Source of the DNA: Akkermansia muciniphila | Lineage (GTDB): Bacteria; Verrucomicrobiota; Verrucomicrobiia; Verrucomicrobiales; Akkermansiaceae | DNA: 64,000 bases | Assembly (NCBI RefSeq): GCF_002884975.1 | Contig: NZ_PJKB01000001.1 | Coordinates: 682,001 to 746,000, forward strand | Direction: 5' to 3' | In this document: piece by piece, positions 52,138 to 60,613 of the stretch | Numbering within the stretch: position 1 is the first letter of the stretch | Layout of the letters: each line of letters begins with the position of its first letter | Made by a program: the position numbers and the translations under genes | Notes under the pieces: generated by a model | What the model was told of the DNA's origin: nothing | Database searches by the model: none | Seen by the model: only the letters and a program-made list of their open reading frames with translations

Positions 52138-53562
52138 ATGAAACAAGCAATAACGCTTTTCCTGGGCGCCTGCGTCCTGCTGGCTGCCGCCCATCTTCCC
52201 GGTGCACGGGCGGAAGGGGTCATTACGCTTAAATCCGGGGAAAAACTGCCGGGCAGCCTGGACACGCTGGACAGCCCGTACATGAAAGTCCGGTCCACCA
52301 TCCTTTCCAAGCCTGTGGATGTAAAGGTGGAGGAACTGGACGAGCTGGTTTCTTCCCGTCCGCTGGACATTCCGGCCCAGTTTTCCGTCATCCGTCTTGC
52401 CAACGGGGATGAATTTTACGGCACGCTGAAGGCGCTGGATACGGAAAGCCTTCAACTGCAAACCGCGTGGGGCGGCCTGCTTCCCGTCAACAGGAAGTAT
52501 GTGCAGCACATCGGATTCGATTCCCAGAAAGCCTACCTCCGCAACGCGACGGAATCCCTTCAGGGCTGGAAATCCTCCGCCAACAGCATGCTGCCGGAAT
52601 GCCGCAACGGCTACTGGATCATGCGCGGCTCCAACAATACGGACCTTCAAACCACCTTCCCCACGCCGTCCCGGCTCCACGTGCAGTTTTCCCTTTACCA
52701 TACCAATACATTCCGGATTACCCTTTCCCTCTGGCAGAATCCTGATTCCGGAAGCAGCATTGACCTGGCCCTCTCCCTGGAAAAGGCGGAACTTGCCAAG
52801 AACAGCTCCGGCCAGTACCGGACGCTCGGCAGGGTCAAGCGGGATACGGCGCGGAACTGGTATGCGGACAAGACCATTAAACGTTCCGACGTTCATTTTT
52901 ACGCGGATCCGGAAAAGGGAAATTATTACCTGTACATTAACGGCGAACAGGTGGCCCGGTGGGAAGAGCTCAAGGAGATGGACAATATCTTTGAGAATGA
53001 AAACGGGGATGAGGAAGAAGAGAAGGAGGCCTCCAAAAAACATGAGTTCAAACCGGGCAACACGTTTGTCGTGAGCGGTTATGACGGCTTGAACATGGCC
53101 ATGTTCAACCTGAACGTGTTTGACTGGAACGGCGCGCTCCCCCACCTGGCGGACGAACAAGACATTATTTCCAAATATGACGGGGACGCCCCCAGGGACA
53201 AAGCCCTGCTGGTGAACGGGGACGTGCTCAGAGGCGCCATCTCCCTCCAGGAAAACGGCACCATCCGCATTAAGTCGGACCACTATGACGTTACCCTTCC
53301 CACGGCCAAGGTGCGTGCCCTGGACCAGAAAAACCAGGGGGAGAAGAAACTGCCGGAAGAGGCGTCGGACACCCGCGTTTTCCTGACGGACCAGAGCATC
53401 CTTTCCCTGAATCTGGAGTCCCTCAGGGACGGCTTCATGGAGGGGCGCTCCGCCGCGGTCGGAAAGGTCAGAATCCCTCTGCAATCCATCAGGAAGGTCC
53501 AGTTCAACCTGCAAAATCCGGAACTCCGGAAGCAGAGGGAAACGCCGTTCCGGAGCAAATAG
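52138..53562 (+). CDS. Secreted beta-rich protein, paralogue of the preceding gene
   Basis: 474 residues with signal peptide (QAITLFLGACVLLAAAHLPG). Same architecture as 50679-52124: an N-terminal module ITLKSGEKLPGSLDTLDSPY, another GDEFYGTLKALDTESLQLQT with LLPVNRKYVQHIGF, a middle sandwich (LHVQFSLYHTNTFRITLSLW), then C-terminal modules GDVLRGAISLQENGTIRIKS and RIPLQSIRKVQF. A charged Glu/Lys stretch near residue 285 interrupts the middle domain. It closes the operon 13 bp after its paralogue; no terminator was recognised behind it. Confidence 0.72.
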   Translation: MKQAITLFLGACVLLAAAHLPGARAEGVITLKSGEKLPGSLDTLDSPYMKVRSTILSKPVDVKVEELDELVSSRPLDIPAQFSVIRLANGDEFYGTLKALDTESLQLQTAWGGLLPVNRKYVQHIGFDSQKAYLRNATESLQGWKSSANSMLPECRNGYWIMRGSNNTDLQTTFPTPSRLHVQFSLYHTNTFRITLSLWQNPDSGSSIDLALSLEKAELAKNSSGQYRTLGRVKRDTARNWYADKTIKRSDVHFYADPEKGNYYLYINGEQVARWEELKEMDNIFENENGDEEEEKEASKKHEFKPGNTFVVSGYDGLNMAMFNLNVFDWNGALPHLADEQDIISKYDGDAPRDKALLVNGDVLRGAISLQENGTIRIKSDHYDVTLPTAKVRALDQKNQGEKKLPEEASDTRVFLTDQSILSLNLESLRDGFMEGRSAAVGKVRIPLQSIRKVQFNLQNPELRKQRETPFRSK

Positions 53563-53611
53563 AGGTGCTCCTGCGCTTTCCTGCCGGGGAAAAACCGCTC
53601 ACAGGCGCACG

Positions 53612-54418
53612 TCAGTGCTCCTCCATCTCCTCCGCCCGCCGCACGGCTCTTTTCACGGCCTGGATCCAGGCATTGCGGAAACCGCATTCATCCAGCGCGT
53701 TCAGCGCGGCAATGGTGGTGCCGCCGGGGGAGGTTACCTCATCCCGCAGGGCCATGGGATGCTTCCCCGTCTGCTCCTGCATGCGGGCGGAACCCAGCAT
53801 GGTTCCCACGGCCAGCTCCAGAGCGGTTTTCCGGGGCAGCCCCATGGCTACGCCCGCGTCTGAAAGAGCATCCAGCACCGTGAACATGTAGGCGGGGCCG
53901 CAGCCGGAAATGGCGGAAACGGCGTTCATCTGGGATTCCTGTACCTTGTAAACGGAGCCGCAGCCGGAAAGCAGCCGCCGGGCGGCTTCCTCATCTTCAT
54001 CCGTCACGCCGGTGCCCGCACTGTAGGCAATGACGCCGGCCAGCACCATGCACGGGGTATTGGGCATGGCGCGCACGATGCGCGTTCCATCACTGGCGCA
54101 GGCTTCCATGTCATCCAGGGAGATGGCGGCAGCTATGGAGATCAACAGCGGCAGTTCTGCGCCGCGCTCGGAGAGGGAGGAGATAAGCGGCAGAATTCCA
54201 TTCGGTTTTACGGCCAGAATAAGAACTTCCACCGCATCCGCCGCGGCTGCCTCCGTGGGCGCTTCATGAACGCCGGGGTATTCCTCCTGAAGGGCCTGCA
54301 CGTTTTCATGGTGGTGGTCGTACACCCAGACGTTCTCCGGAACCACCGCTCCGGCTTTCAGCATCCCCCTCAGCAGGGCTCCGCCCATTTTTCCCAGTCC
54401 AATGATACCTGTTTTCAT
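53612..54418 (-). CDS. proC: Pyrroline-5-carboxylate reductase
   Basis: 268 residues, normal length. Last step of proline synthesis. The NAD(P)-binding IGLGKMGGALLRGMLKAG opens the protein; VLILAVKPNGILPLI, RIVRAMPNTPCMVLAGVIAY and the C-terminal dimer block VTSPGGTTIAALNALDE follow in order, with AISGCGPAYMFTVLDALSD between. It is convergent with the envelope operon (50 bp apart). Confidence 0.96.
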   Translation of the reverse strand: MKTGIIGLGKMGGALLRGMLKAGAVVPENVWVYDHHHENVQALQEEYPGVHEAPTEAAAADAVEVLILAVKPNGILPLISSLSERGAELPLLISIAAAISLDDMEACASDGTRIVRAMPNTPCMVLAGVIAYSAGTGVTDEDEEAARRLLSGCGSVYKVQESQMNAVSAISGCGPAYMFTVLDALSDAGVAMGLPRKTALELAVGTMLGSARMQEQTGKHPMALRDEVTSPGGTTIAALNALDECGFRNAWIQAVKRAVRRAEEMEEH

Positions 54419-54505
54419 AGTTGAAGATTTTTTGCGGTTAAAAACGTAAGCGCTTTATAGAAAATAATATTAATGACGGTCTGTGAAAATGAAAGGTAAT
54501 GATGA

Positions 54506-55078
54506 TCAATTCCCTTTGCAGAAACAGCCTTCCACATGGTCGTTCACAAACCCGGCTGCCTGGAAAAAAGCGTAGCAAATCGTTGAGCCGAAGAATTTGA
54601 AACCCCGTTTTTTCATGTCTTTGCTCATGGCATCCGACTCGGGAGATGTGGCGGGAATCTGACTCAGAGTCTTGAAATTATTAACAACAGGCTGCCGGTT
54701 GGGAAAGAATGACAAGGCATACTTGTAGAAACTGCCGAATTCTTCCTGGATAGCCATAAATAATTTTGCATTATTGACTGTGCTATTGATTTTCAGCCGG
54801 TTTCTGACGATCCCGTCAAATTGCATCAACCGGTCGATGTCTTCTGGCGTCATCTGCGCTACTTTCTCCACATCAAAGCCATGAAAGGCTGCCCGGTATC
54901 CTTCGCGTTTCCGGAGGATAGTGATCCAGGCTAATCCCGCCTGGGCGCTTTCAAGCACCAGAAATTCAAAGAGGGTCTTGTCATCCGTGACGGGTTTCCC
55001 CCATTCTTCATCATGGTATTTTATATACAGTTCGTCTGTTCCGGCCCAGCCGCAACGCGCATTGATGATGTCTTCCAT
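54506..55078 (-). CDS. tag: DNA-3-methyladenine glycosylase I
   Basis: 190 residues. Removes 3-methyladenine from alkylated DNA. N-terminal CGWAGTDELYIKYHDEEWG holds the conserved Cys, Tyr and His; WITILRKREGYRAAF is the core helix; GFKFFGSTICYAFFQAAGFV and the final NDHVEGCFC supply the C-terminal zinc ligands. ATG at 55078 is the family start; the frame is open upstream only as a shadow of the permease gene. It lies 11 bp after the ABC permease gene. Confidence 0.95.
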   Translation of the reverse strand: MEDIINARCGWAGTDELYIKYHDEEWGKPVTDDKTLFEFLVLESAQAGLAWITILRKREGYRAAFHGFDVEKVAQMTPEDIDRLMQFDGIVRNRLKINSTVNNAKLFMAIQEEFGSFYKYALSFFPNRQPVVNNFKTLSQIPATSPESDAMSKDMKKRGFKFFGSTICYAFFQAAGFVNDHVEGCFCKGN

Positions 55079-55089
55079 AGGTCTCCAGG

Positions 55090-56016
55090 TTAAAATTCCT
55101 TTTTTCTGAACAGCCACGCGGCCAGCGTCATGTGAAAGACAAAATACCCCAGCGTCATCAGAGCCAGCGTGCCGAACAGGGAAAGGGGGATCATCTGCCC
55201 GTTCAGGGCGGAATCCGTTACGGAATAAATCTGGAAGTTCGGAAAAACCAGGGAGAAGAGGCGGCTGCCCGCCAGCTCCCACCAGGAGACACCCCCGGTT
55301 CCGGAGCCCACCCACAGGGAAAGAGCCTGCGTCTGGAACAGCCCCGCCAGGTACACCATGAACGTCAGCAGCGCGCTGATGATGGTTCCGTTGGTAATGC
55401 AGGACATCAGCAGTGTCAGGGAGGAAAGCACCACGAACTCGCACATCATCACGCCCAGCCCCGTCTGCACGTTCCAGGTAGCGCCCTGGAGGCGTATCCG
55501 GTCCAGGTACGGCTGCATTTCCTCCACGGTATAACGCCCTTTCAGGGAGGCGATCTGCTCCGCCACCACCGTATCCGTCCGCAGCCACAGCACCAGCGTC
55601 ATCACGGCGTCCATCAGCAGTACGGCCACCAGGGTGAGGGCCAGCACACCCAGCACCTTTCCCATCAGGTAGTCAATGCGCGGAACCGGCTTGCACAGGA
55701 TGGTGTACAGGATGCGGTCCTCCGCATCCTTGGGGATAATCAGGGCCGTGGCCGCCACGCAGAAAAACAGGCCGAACACCCGCATGGCGCCGTAAGCGGA
55801 GTTCTTCAGCAGCACCAGTTCATTGATTCCCCCGGTCTCCGGCCCCAGCACCGCGCTCAGGCGGAAGGAGCTCAGGGCCAGCAGCGCCACGGCAAAGAGG
55901 CCCAGAAAAAGGAACACCTTCATGCGCACCAGCTGCGTGAAGGTGGTACCGGCGATTACGGCCATGCGCCTGGGCGAAGGTATATAACCGGAGGTAATCC
56001 ATGCCATGCGGACCAT
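55090..56016 (-). CDS. ABC-2 type transporter permease
   Basis: 308 residues with six hydrophobic segments: VFLFLGLFAVALLALSSFRL, GAMRVFGLFFCVAATALIIP, VLGVLALTLVAVLLMDAVMT, FVVLSSLTLLMSCITNGTII, LLTFMVYLAGLFQTQALSLW and LSLFGTLALMTLGYFVFHMT. The segment DRILYTILCKPVPRIDYLMG is the typical ABC-2 permease loop ('t...p.sR..yl.GK'). No ATPase gene is adjacent inside the window, so its partner lies elsewhere. Substrate unknown. Confidence 0.82.
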   Translation of the reverse strand: MVRMAWITSGYIPSPRRMAVIAGTTFTQLVRMKVFLFLGLFAVALLALSSFRLSAVLGPETGGINELVLLKNSAYGAMRVFGLFFCVAATALIIPKDAEDRILYTILCKPVPRIDYLMGKVLGVLALTLVAVLLMDAVMTLVLWLRTDTVVAEQIASLKGRYTVEEMQPYLDRIRLQGATWNVQTGLGVMMCEFVVLSSLTLLMSCITNGTIISALLTFMVYLAGLFQTQALSLWVGSGTGGVSWWELAGSRLFSLVFPNFQIYSVTDSALNGQMIPLSLFGTLALMTLGYFVFHMTLAAWLFRKKEF

Positions 56017-56115
56017 CTTGCCGTATTCCGGAACAAATAAAAGAGCTTTTTATTTCATGTGCTGAACTCCTTCCGCCTTGAAGAAGCCCCCCTCCCGTGC
56101 TCTCATGGGGCGCGT

Positions 56116-57063
56116 ATGAGTTTAAGATCCCAACTGGAAGAACTGCTCCCGGAACTTTTGCCTTCCGATCCGGCCCAGGCCATCAAGGGAACCGAACTCA
56201 TCCGCCTGGTCCGCCTGAGGCTGGGGGAGGAATATTCAGACGCCTCCCTGCGCTATCATTTCTCCTTCATGGCCTCCGAGCCGGACTCTGAAATCGCCAA
56301 GGTGGAACGCGGCCAGGGTTATTACAAACGCGTGCGGGACCGGGAGGGAAAGCCGGCCGCCAGGGGGCTTTTGCCCCTGTTCCTGGGGGAAAACGAACCG
56401 GACGCCCTGAACTGCCGCGCCAAGGCCCTGGCTCTGGCGGTGCGCCAGTATGACACCACGGGCCGCGGCGTCTTTGTATTCAGCACCAGTGAAACGGGAG
56501 CCTCCTGGGTAAAGCCGGACCTGGCCGTGGTGGAATGGCCGGAAGGGGAATGGGAAGGAAACGCGCTGGTGTTTGACAAAAGCGCGCTGCAGCGCCGCCG
56601 CATGATCGGCGCGCCCATGATGGGCATCCGTGGCGTATGCGTGGCCCGCATGCCAGGAGGGGAAGACGGCAGGAGGGAATTTTTCCGGACCCTGGCCACG
56701 TCCCGCTGGGCGCAGTGCGGGGAGCTCGTCATCGTGGGGGAACTTCCGGATGATTCCGAATGCGCCGCCCTGCGCGGCCTGGCCGCAGAATTCGGCATAG
56801 GAGTCCTCTGCCTGGAAATTGCGGACGAACGGCTTTGCGAACTGCCGGGAGCGGAGGAGATTTTCAAGGCCGGGGATGAGGAATGCGCCGCCCTGCTGGC
56901 GGAGCTAACGCCCGTGCGCCTGGCTTCCGGCCGGGTGAAAGCGCTTGAAGCCGATACCGGGGAAACCCTGGGCGGGGAATTCGGCGCCCTGTTTGACTGG
57001 CTGGCCGCCTGCCTGGAGCGCGGCAGCGTGGAGGAATATGAATTCCGGGTTTCCTGCTATTGA
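56116..57063 (+). CDS. Possible winged-helix plus nuclease-fold protein (COG2958-like)
   Basis: 315 residues from ATG 56116. Residues about 1-75 look like a winged helix (GTELIRLVRLRLGEEYSDAS, SFMASEPDSEIAKVERGQGY). The central part contains KPDLAVVEWPEGEWEGNALV and the later block EFFRTLATSRWAQCGELVIV with FGIGVLCLEIAD. This order resembles what I remember of COG2958-type proteins, which have a restriction-endonuclease-like domain, but the lysine expected after the Glu strand is not obvious. Function unknown. It is divergent from the ABC permease and followed 80 bp later by a kinase gene. Confidence 0.5.
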   Translation: MSLRSQLEELLPELLPSDPAQAIKGTELIRLVRLRLGEEYSDASLRYHFSFMASEPDSEIAKVERGQGYYKRVRDREGKPAARGLLPLFLGENEPDALNCRAKALALAVRQYDTTGRGVFVFSTSETGASWVKPDLAVVEWPEGEWEGNALVFDKSALQRRRMIGAPMMGIRGVCVARMPGGEDGRREFFRTLATSRWAQCGELVIVGELPDDSECAALRGLAAEFGIGVLCLEIADERLCELPGAEEIFKAGDEECAALLAELTPVRLASGRVKALEADTGETLGGEFGALFDWLAACLERGSVEEYEFRVSCY

Positions 57064-57142
57064 ACACGGCAGAGAGATTCTTGACAGAACTTGCGTATTG
57101 AATTAAAGATTTTCCCGGCCCCAACCCGCCCCCAACCCTGAC

Positions 57143-58192
57143 ATGGAACAAGAAACCCTGGTTTATCCGCTTGCGAACAATACCGTTCTGCAAGACAAGT
57201 ATACAATATTAAACGTCCTGAACGCCGGAGGCTTCGGCATCACTTACCTGGCTCTGGACAATCCCAATTCCCGGTACGTCGTCATCAAGGAATGCATGCC
57301 TGACGCCTACGCCTACCGGGACATGGAAACCGGGTTCGTGCACCCGCGGGACGAACAGACCGCCGTCAACTTTGCCCAGAGCATTTCCAACTCCCGGCAG
57401 GAGGCGTCCGTGCTGGCCCAGCTCAGCCACCCCGGCGTGGTGCAGGTGTTTGACATGTTTGACGCCAACGGCACCTGCTATTACGTCATGGAGAATATCC
57501 AGGGGCAGACCCTGTTCGACCTGATGACCACCATGCACGCCACCGGGCAGAGCATGGAGCCGGCCCGGGCCACGGACCTGCTGTTCCGCCTGCTGGATAT
57601 CCTGCATTACCTTCATGCCATGGGGGTGTACCATTGCGACATCAAGCCGGGCAACATCTTCATCCAGCCGGACGGCACGCCCAAGCTGATTGACTTCGGC
57701 GCCGTACGCACCAAGACCCTCCAGCACCAGGGCCTCGTCCAAATCACCCCCGGCTACACGCCGCCGGAATTCTATCCGGGACGCCGCAGTGAAATCGGCC
57801 CCTGGTGCGACATGTACGAGCTGGGAGCCACGTTCTACGAACTGCTCACCGGCCAGGTTCCCCAGCCCGCGGACCAGCGTTCCGTGGTGGACCGCAACCC
57901 GAAGGTGACCGGTTACGCCGCCTTGCGGCAGACATACCCCATGAACTTCCTTTCCGGAATTGACAAGGCCCTGTCTCCGGATGAACGCAACCGCTTCCAT
58001 TCCGCCAAGGCATGGAACGACTATATTAACGCCATGGCCGCCGCAGGCACCCTGCAGGCCGGAGGAGTAGCGCGGAAGGCCCTGCCCAAGGCCAGGAAAA
58101 AATCCTCCGCCGGGACCGCTTTCTTCATCCTTCTTCTCATTGCGGCCGCCGCCGTCTGGATATGCTGGAAGCAGGGCCTGATCAACTTCTGA
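57143..58192 (+). CDS. Membrane-tethered serine/threonine protein kinase
   Basis: 349 residues. A Hanks-type kinase domain spans about 20-275: glycine loop LNAGGFGITYLALD, VVIKECMPDAY (ATP lysine), the catalytic loop GVYHCDIKPGNIFI and IDFGAVRTKT (DFG). The catalytic loop has HCD in place of HRD, so it is a non-RD kinase. TPGYTPPEFYPGRRSEIGPW is the APE region. A single membrane helix lies at the very C-terminus (AGTAFFILLLIAAAAVWICW), with only a few residues after it and no sensor domain. The next gene follows after 15 bp. Confidence 0.9.
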   Translation: MEQETLVYPLANNTVLQDKYTILNVLNAGGFGITYLALDNPNSRYVVIKECMPDAYAYRDMETGFVHPRDEQTAVNFAQSISNSRQEASVLAQLSHPGVVQVFDMFDANGTCYYVMENIQGQTLFDLMTTMHATGQSMEPARATDLLFRLLDILHYLHAMGVYHCDIKPGNIFIQPDGTPKLIDFGAVRTKTLQHQGLVQITPGYTPPEFYPGRRSEIGPWCDMYELGATFYELLTGQVPQPADQRSVVDRNPKVTGYAALRQTYPMNFLSGIDKALSPDERNRFHSAKAWNDYINAMAAAGTLQAGGVARKALPKARKKSSAGTAFFILLLIAAAAVWICWKQGLINF

Positions 58193-58207
58193 TCCCGGCT
58201 CCTTCCC

Positions 58208-58843
58208 ATGATTGACCTGACGGAAGAACTGAAAGCCAGGGCCATGCAGGGGATGCATCTGCCGCCCCTGCGCCTGGACCCGGCCGCCATCCGGACCGTG
58301 ATGATCAATGAGGTGGTTCCGGAGCGCCCGGAAGATGACTTTTACGGGAACGCGCCCGCGCCCCTGTACCTGTCCACCGCCCTGCCCCTGTTCCGCCGGG
58401 CCGGACTTCAGGCCGCTTCCATCCGGGAGGTGACGGATAATGGCATTTACATCACCAACGCCGTCAAGACGCCCAAAAGGGAAACCACGGTTCCCCAGGC
58501 CATGATAGAAGAGAGCCTTCCCGTGCTGGAACGGGAATTGTCCCTCTTCCCGAACCTCCGCGCCGTGATGCTGATGGGGGATGTCGCCAAGAAGGCATTC
58601 AACCTGATCGTCCGCAAAAGGACCGGGAAAAACGCCATTCCCTCCGGCTCCACCTATCAACTCCGCAGGACGCCCTTCCATGCCATGGGCCTCCGCGTTT
58701 TCCCCTCCTACATCATGACGGGGCGCAACCTCCTGATTGAAAAGTCAAAGATGGCCATGGCCGCGGAGGACATCCGCGCCATGCTTGAGTTCATCCGCAG
58801 CCAGGAGCAGCCCGGCCAGCCGTCCGGTCAAGGGAAGCAGTAA
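58208..58843 (+). CDS. Uracil-DNA glycosylase superfamily protein (divergent)
   Basis: 211 residues. The order of blocks resembles family 4-like uracil-DNA glycosylases: VMINEVVPERPEDDFYG (motif A region), GIYITNAVKTPKRETTVPQA (the Y.TNAVK strand), LRAVMLMGDVAKKAFNL and RVFPSYIMTGRNLLIEKSKM (motif B region). In motif B the His of the usual HPS reads Phe (FPS), and no iron-sulfur cysteines are visible, so glycosylase activity is uncertain. It is 15 bp behind the kinase gene and is probably translated from the same mRNA. Confidence 0.7.
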   Translation: MIDLTEELKARAMQGMHLPPLRLDPAAIRTVMINEVVPERPEDDFYGNAPAPLYLSTALPLFRRAGLQAASIREVTDNGIYITNAVKTPKRETTVPQAMIEESLPVLERELSLFPNLRAVMLMGDVAKKAFNLIVRKRTGKNAIPSGSTYQLRRTPFHAMGLRVFPSYIMTGRNLLIEKSKMAMAAEDIRAMLEFIRSQEQPGQPSGQGKQ

Positions 58844-58939
58844 AACAGGATAAGCCTTTCCGGCATTTCAGCAGGCACCTGCTCAAATCTTTCCATTAAA
58901 GTTGAATGGCCGCAGAGGCTTGCCGCGCCCCGGCGCAAC

Positions 58940-58967
58940 AAGGGCTGAACCGAACGGCTCAGCCCTT
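58940..58967. terminator. Symmetric hairpin between the UDG-like and lyase genes
   Basis: AAGGGCTGAACC and GGCTCAGCCCTT pair over 12 positions (one mismatch or G.U) around a 4-nt loop. It lies between convergent genes and could end both, but no T run follows on either strand. Confidence 0.5.
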
Positions 58968-58997
58968 GAAATGCGGTTGTGAACGGGAAGCCGCGTT

Positions 58998-60461
58998 TTA
59001 CAGGCTTTCACCGAAGTCCTGGCGGTACTTGGCCGCCAGTTTTTCAGGCCAGTCGCTCTTGGCGCGGAGCTTGCCCATGAAGAAGCGCAGGACGGGCGGT
59101 TCCTCCACGAATTCCAGGCCGCCGATCAGGTCGCGGTTGTCGTAGAGCCACTTCATGCGGTCCGCTACGTATTTGACCTGGGAGAGCGTGAAGACGCGGC
59201 GCGGGAAGGCCAGGCGGAGCAGTTCCACATCCGCCAGAATGTCGTTGCCGTTTTCGTCGCGGACGCTGGAGAGCGTGCCGCGTTCCATGCCGCGCACGCC
59301 GGAGGCGATGAAGAAGGCCGCCGCCAGGGCCCCGGCGGGATAGTCCTCCTGCGGAATGTGGGGCAGGAAGCGCCCGGCGTCAATGTGGGCGCCAAGCCCC
59401 CCGGCAGGGGTCACGCAGGGAATGCCCATGTCCACCATCTGGCCGATGAAGTATTCAATGAAGGAGGGGCTCTGGGAAATCACGGTCAGGTCCGTGGTTT
59501 CATACAGGCCCACGGCCATGGCTTCAATTTCACGCACGGAGATGCCGCCATAGGTCAGGAAGCCTTCAAAGAGGGGAACGAGGTGCTCCATCTTCTTGGC
59601 GATGGCCCGGTCATTCGTGCAGATGCCGCCGCCGCGGGAGGAGGAAACCTTGCGGGCGGAGAAGTACACCAGGTCCGCCAGGCCGCACATGGTTTTCAGG
59701 ATTTCAGCGCAGGTGGAGTCCTTGAACTCATCCTCCCGCATCTTGATGAAGTAGGCGTTTTCCCCGATCAGGGAGGCGTCCAGCACCATCATGATGCCGA
59801 ATTCATCGCAAATGCCGCGGATTTCCCGCATGTTGGCAATGGAGAAGGGCTGGCCGCCGATGAGGTTGGTGGAGGCCTCCATGCGCACGAAGGGAATCTT
59901 GTCCGCTCCGTGCCGGGCGATGCAGTCGCGCAGCTTGGCCGGGTCCAGATTGCCCTTGAAGGGGTTGGTGCTGACCGGGTTGATGGCTTCATCCGCCACC
60001 AGTTCCTCAATCTTGCCGCCGTTCAGGTCAATGTGGGCGTGCGTGGTCGTGAAATGGTAGTTCATGGGAACCACGTCACCGGGTTTCACGAAGGTGCGGG
60101 CGATGATGTTTTCACAGGCGCGGCCCTGGTGGGCGGGAAGCAGGTATTCCTTGCCGAAGACGTCCTGCACGGCCTTTTTCAGGCGGTCAAAGCTCTGGGA
60201 ACCGGCATAGGCGTCATCCGCCCGGAACATGGCGGCGATCTGGTTGTCGCTCATGGCGTTGACGCCGGAATCCGTCAGCATGTCCAGATAAACGTCATTC
60301 GTGCTCAACTGGAACGTGTTGAAACCGGCTTCCTGCGCGGCTTCCAGACGGCGTTCCACGGGAACGAGGTGCAGCTTCTGCACGACACGGACTTTGTGCA
60401 GTTCCAGGGGAATCTGCTCTCCATTGTAAAATTTGACAACGTTGGATGGTTCTGAATTCAT
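58998..60461 (-). CDS. Tyrosine phenol-lyase/tryptophanase family beta-eliminating lyase
   Basis: 487 residues of the PLP fold type I beta-eliminating lyase family, which splits Tyr or Trp to phenol or indole, pyruvate and ammonia. LLTDSGVNAMSDNQIAAMF, LPAHQGRACENII and ASTNLIGGQPFSIANM are clear family blocks. The PLP lysine is K271 in YFSARKVSSSRGG. Tyrosine-phenol-lyase-type features are the TTT at 138-140 (NYHFTTTHAH) and R393 in SGVRGMERGTL; tryptophanases carry other residues there (from memory). L231 in VLDASLIGENAYF replaces an Arg conserved in both. Substrate is therefore open. It is a single gene with no leader peptide resembling TnaC. Confidence 0.8.
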   Translation of the reverse strand: MNSEPSNVVKFYNGEQIPLELHKVRVVQKLHLVPVERRLEAAQEAGFNTFQLSTNDVYLDMLTDSGVNAMSDNQIAAMFRADDAYAGSQSFDRLKKAVQDVFGKEYLLPAHQGRACENIIARTFVKPGDVVPMNYHFTTTHAHIDLNGGKIEELVADEAINPVSTNPFKGNLDPAKLRDCIARHGADKIPFVRMEASTNLIGGQPFSIANMREIRGICDEFGIMMVLDASLIGENAYFIKMREDEFKDSTCAEILKTMCGLADLVYFSARKVSSSRGGGICTNDRAIAKKMEHLVPLFEGFLTYGGISVREIEAMAVGLYETTDLTVISQSPSFIEYFIGQMVDMGIPCVTPAGGLGAHIDAGRFLPHIPQEDYPAGALAAAFFIASGVRGMERGTLSSVRDENGNDILADVELLRLAFPRRVFTLSQVKYVADRMKWLYDNRDLIGGLEFVEEPPVLRFFMGKLRAKSDWPEKLAAKYRQDFGESL

Positions 60462-60613
60462 AAAATAAAAGATGGGTAAAAGTATAGCAGAATGAACTCT
60501 TTCCGCAACATAAAAGGAATGCCCGCGTCTTTTTGCGCCCTCCGGAAAGGCAGGTATGCCGCTGGCAGGAAAAATGTGGAACTTCCCGGCGGAAGCCCCT
60601 AGCGTGACACCCT

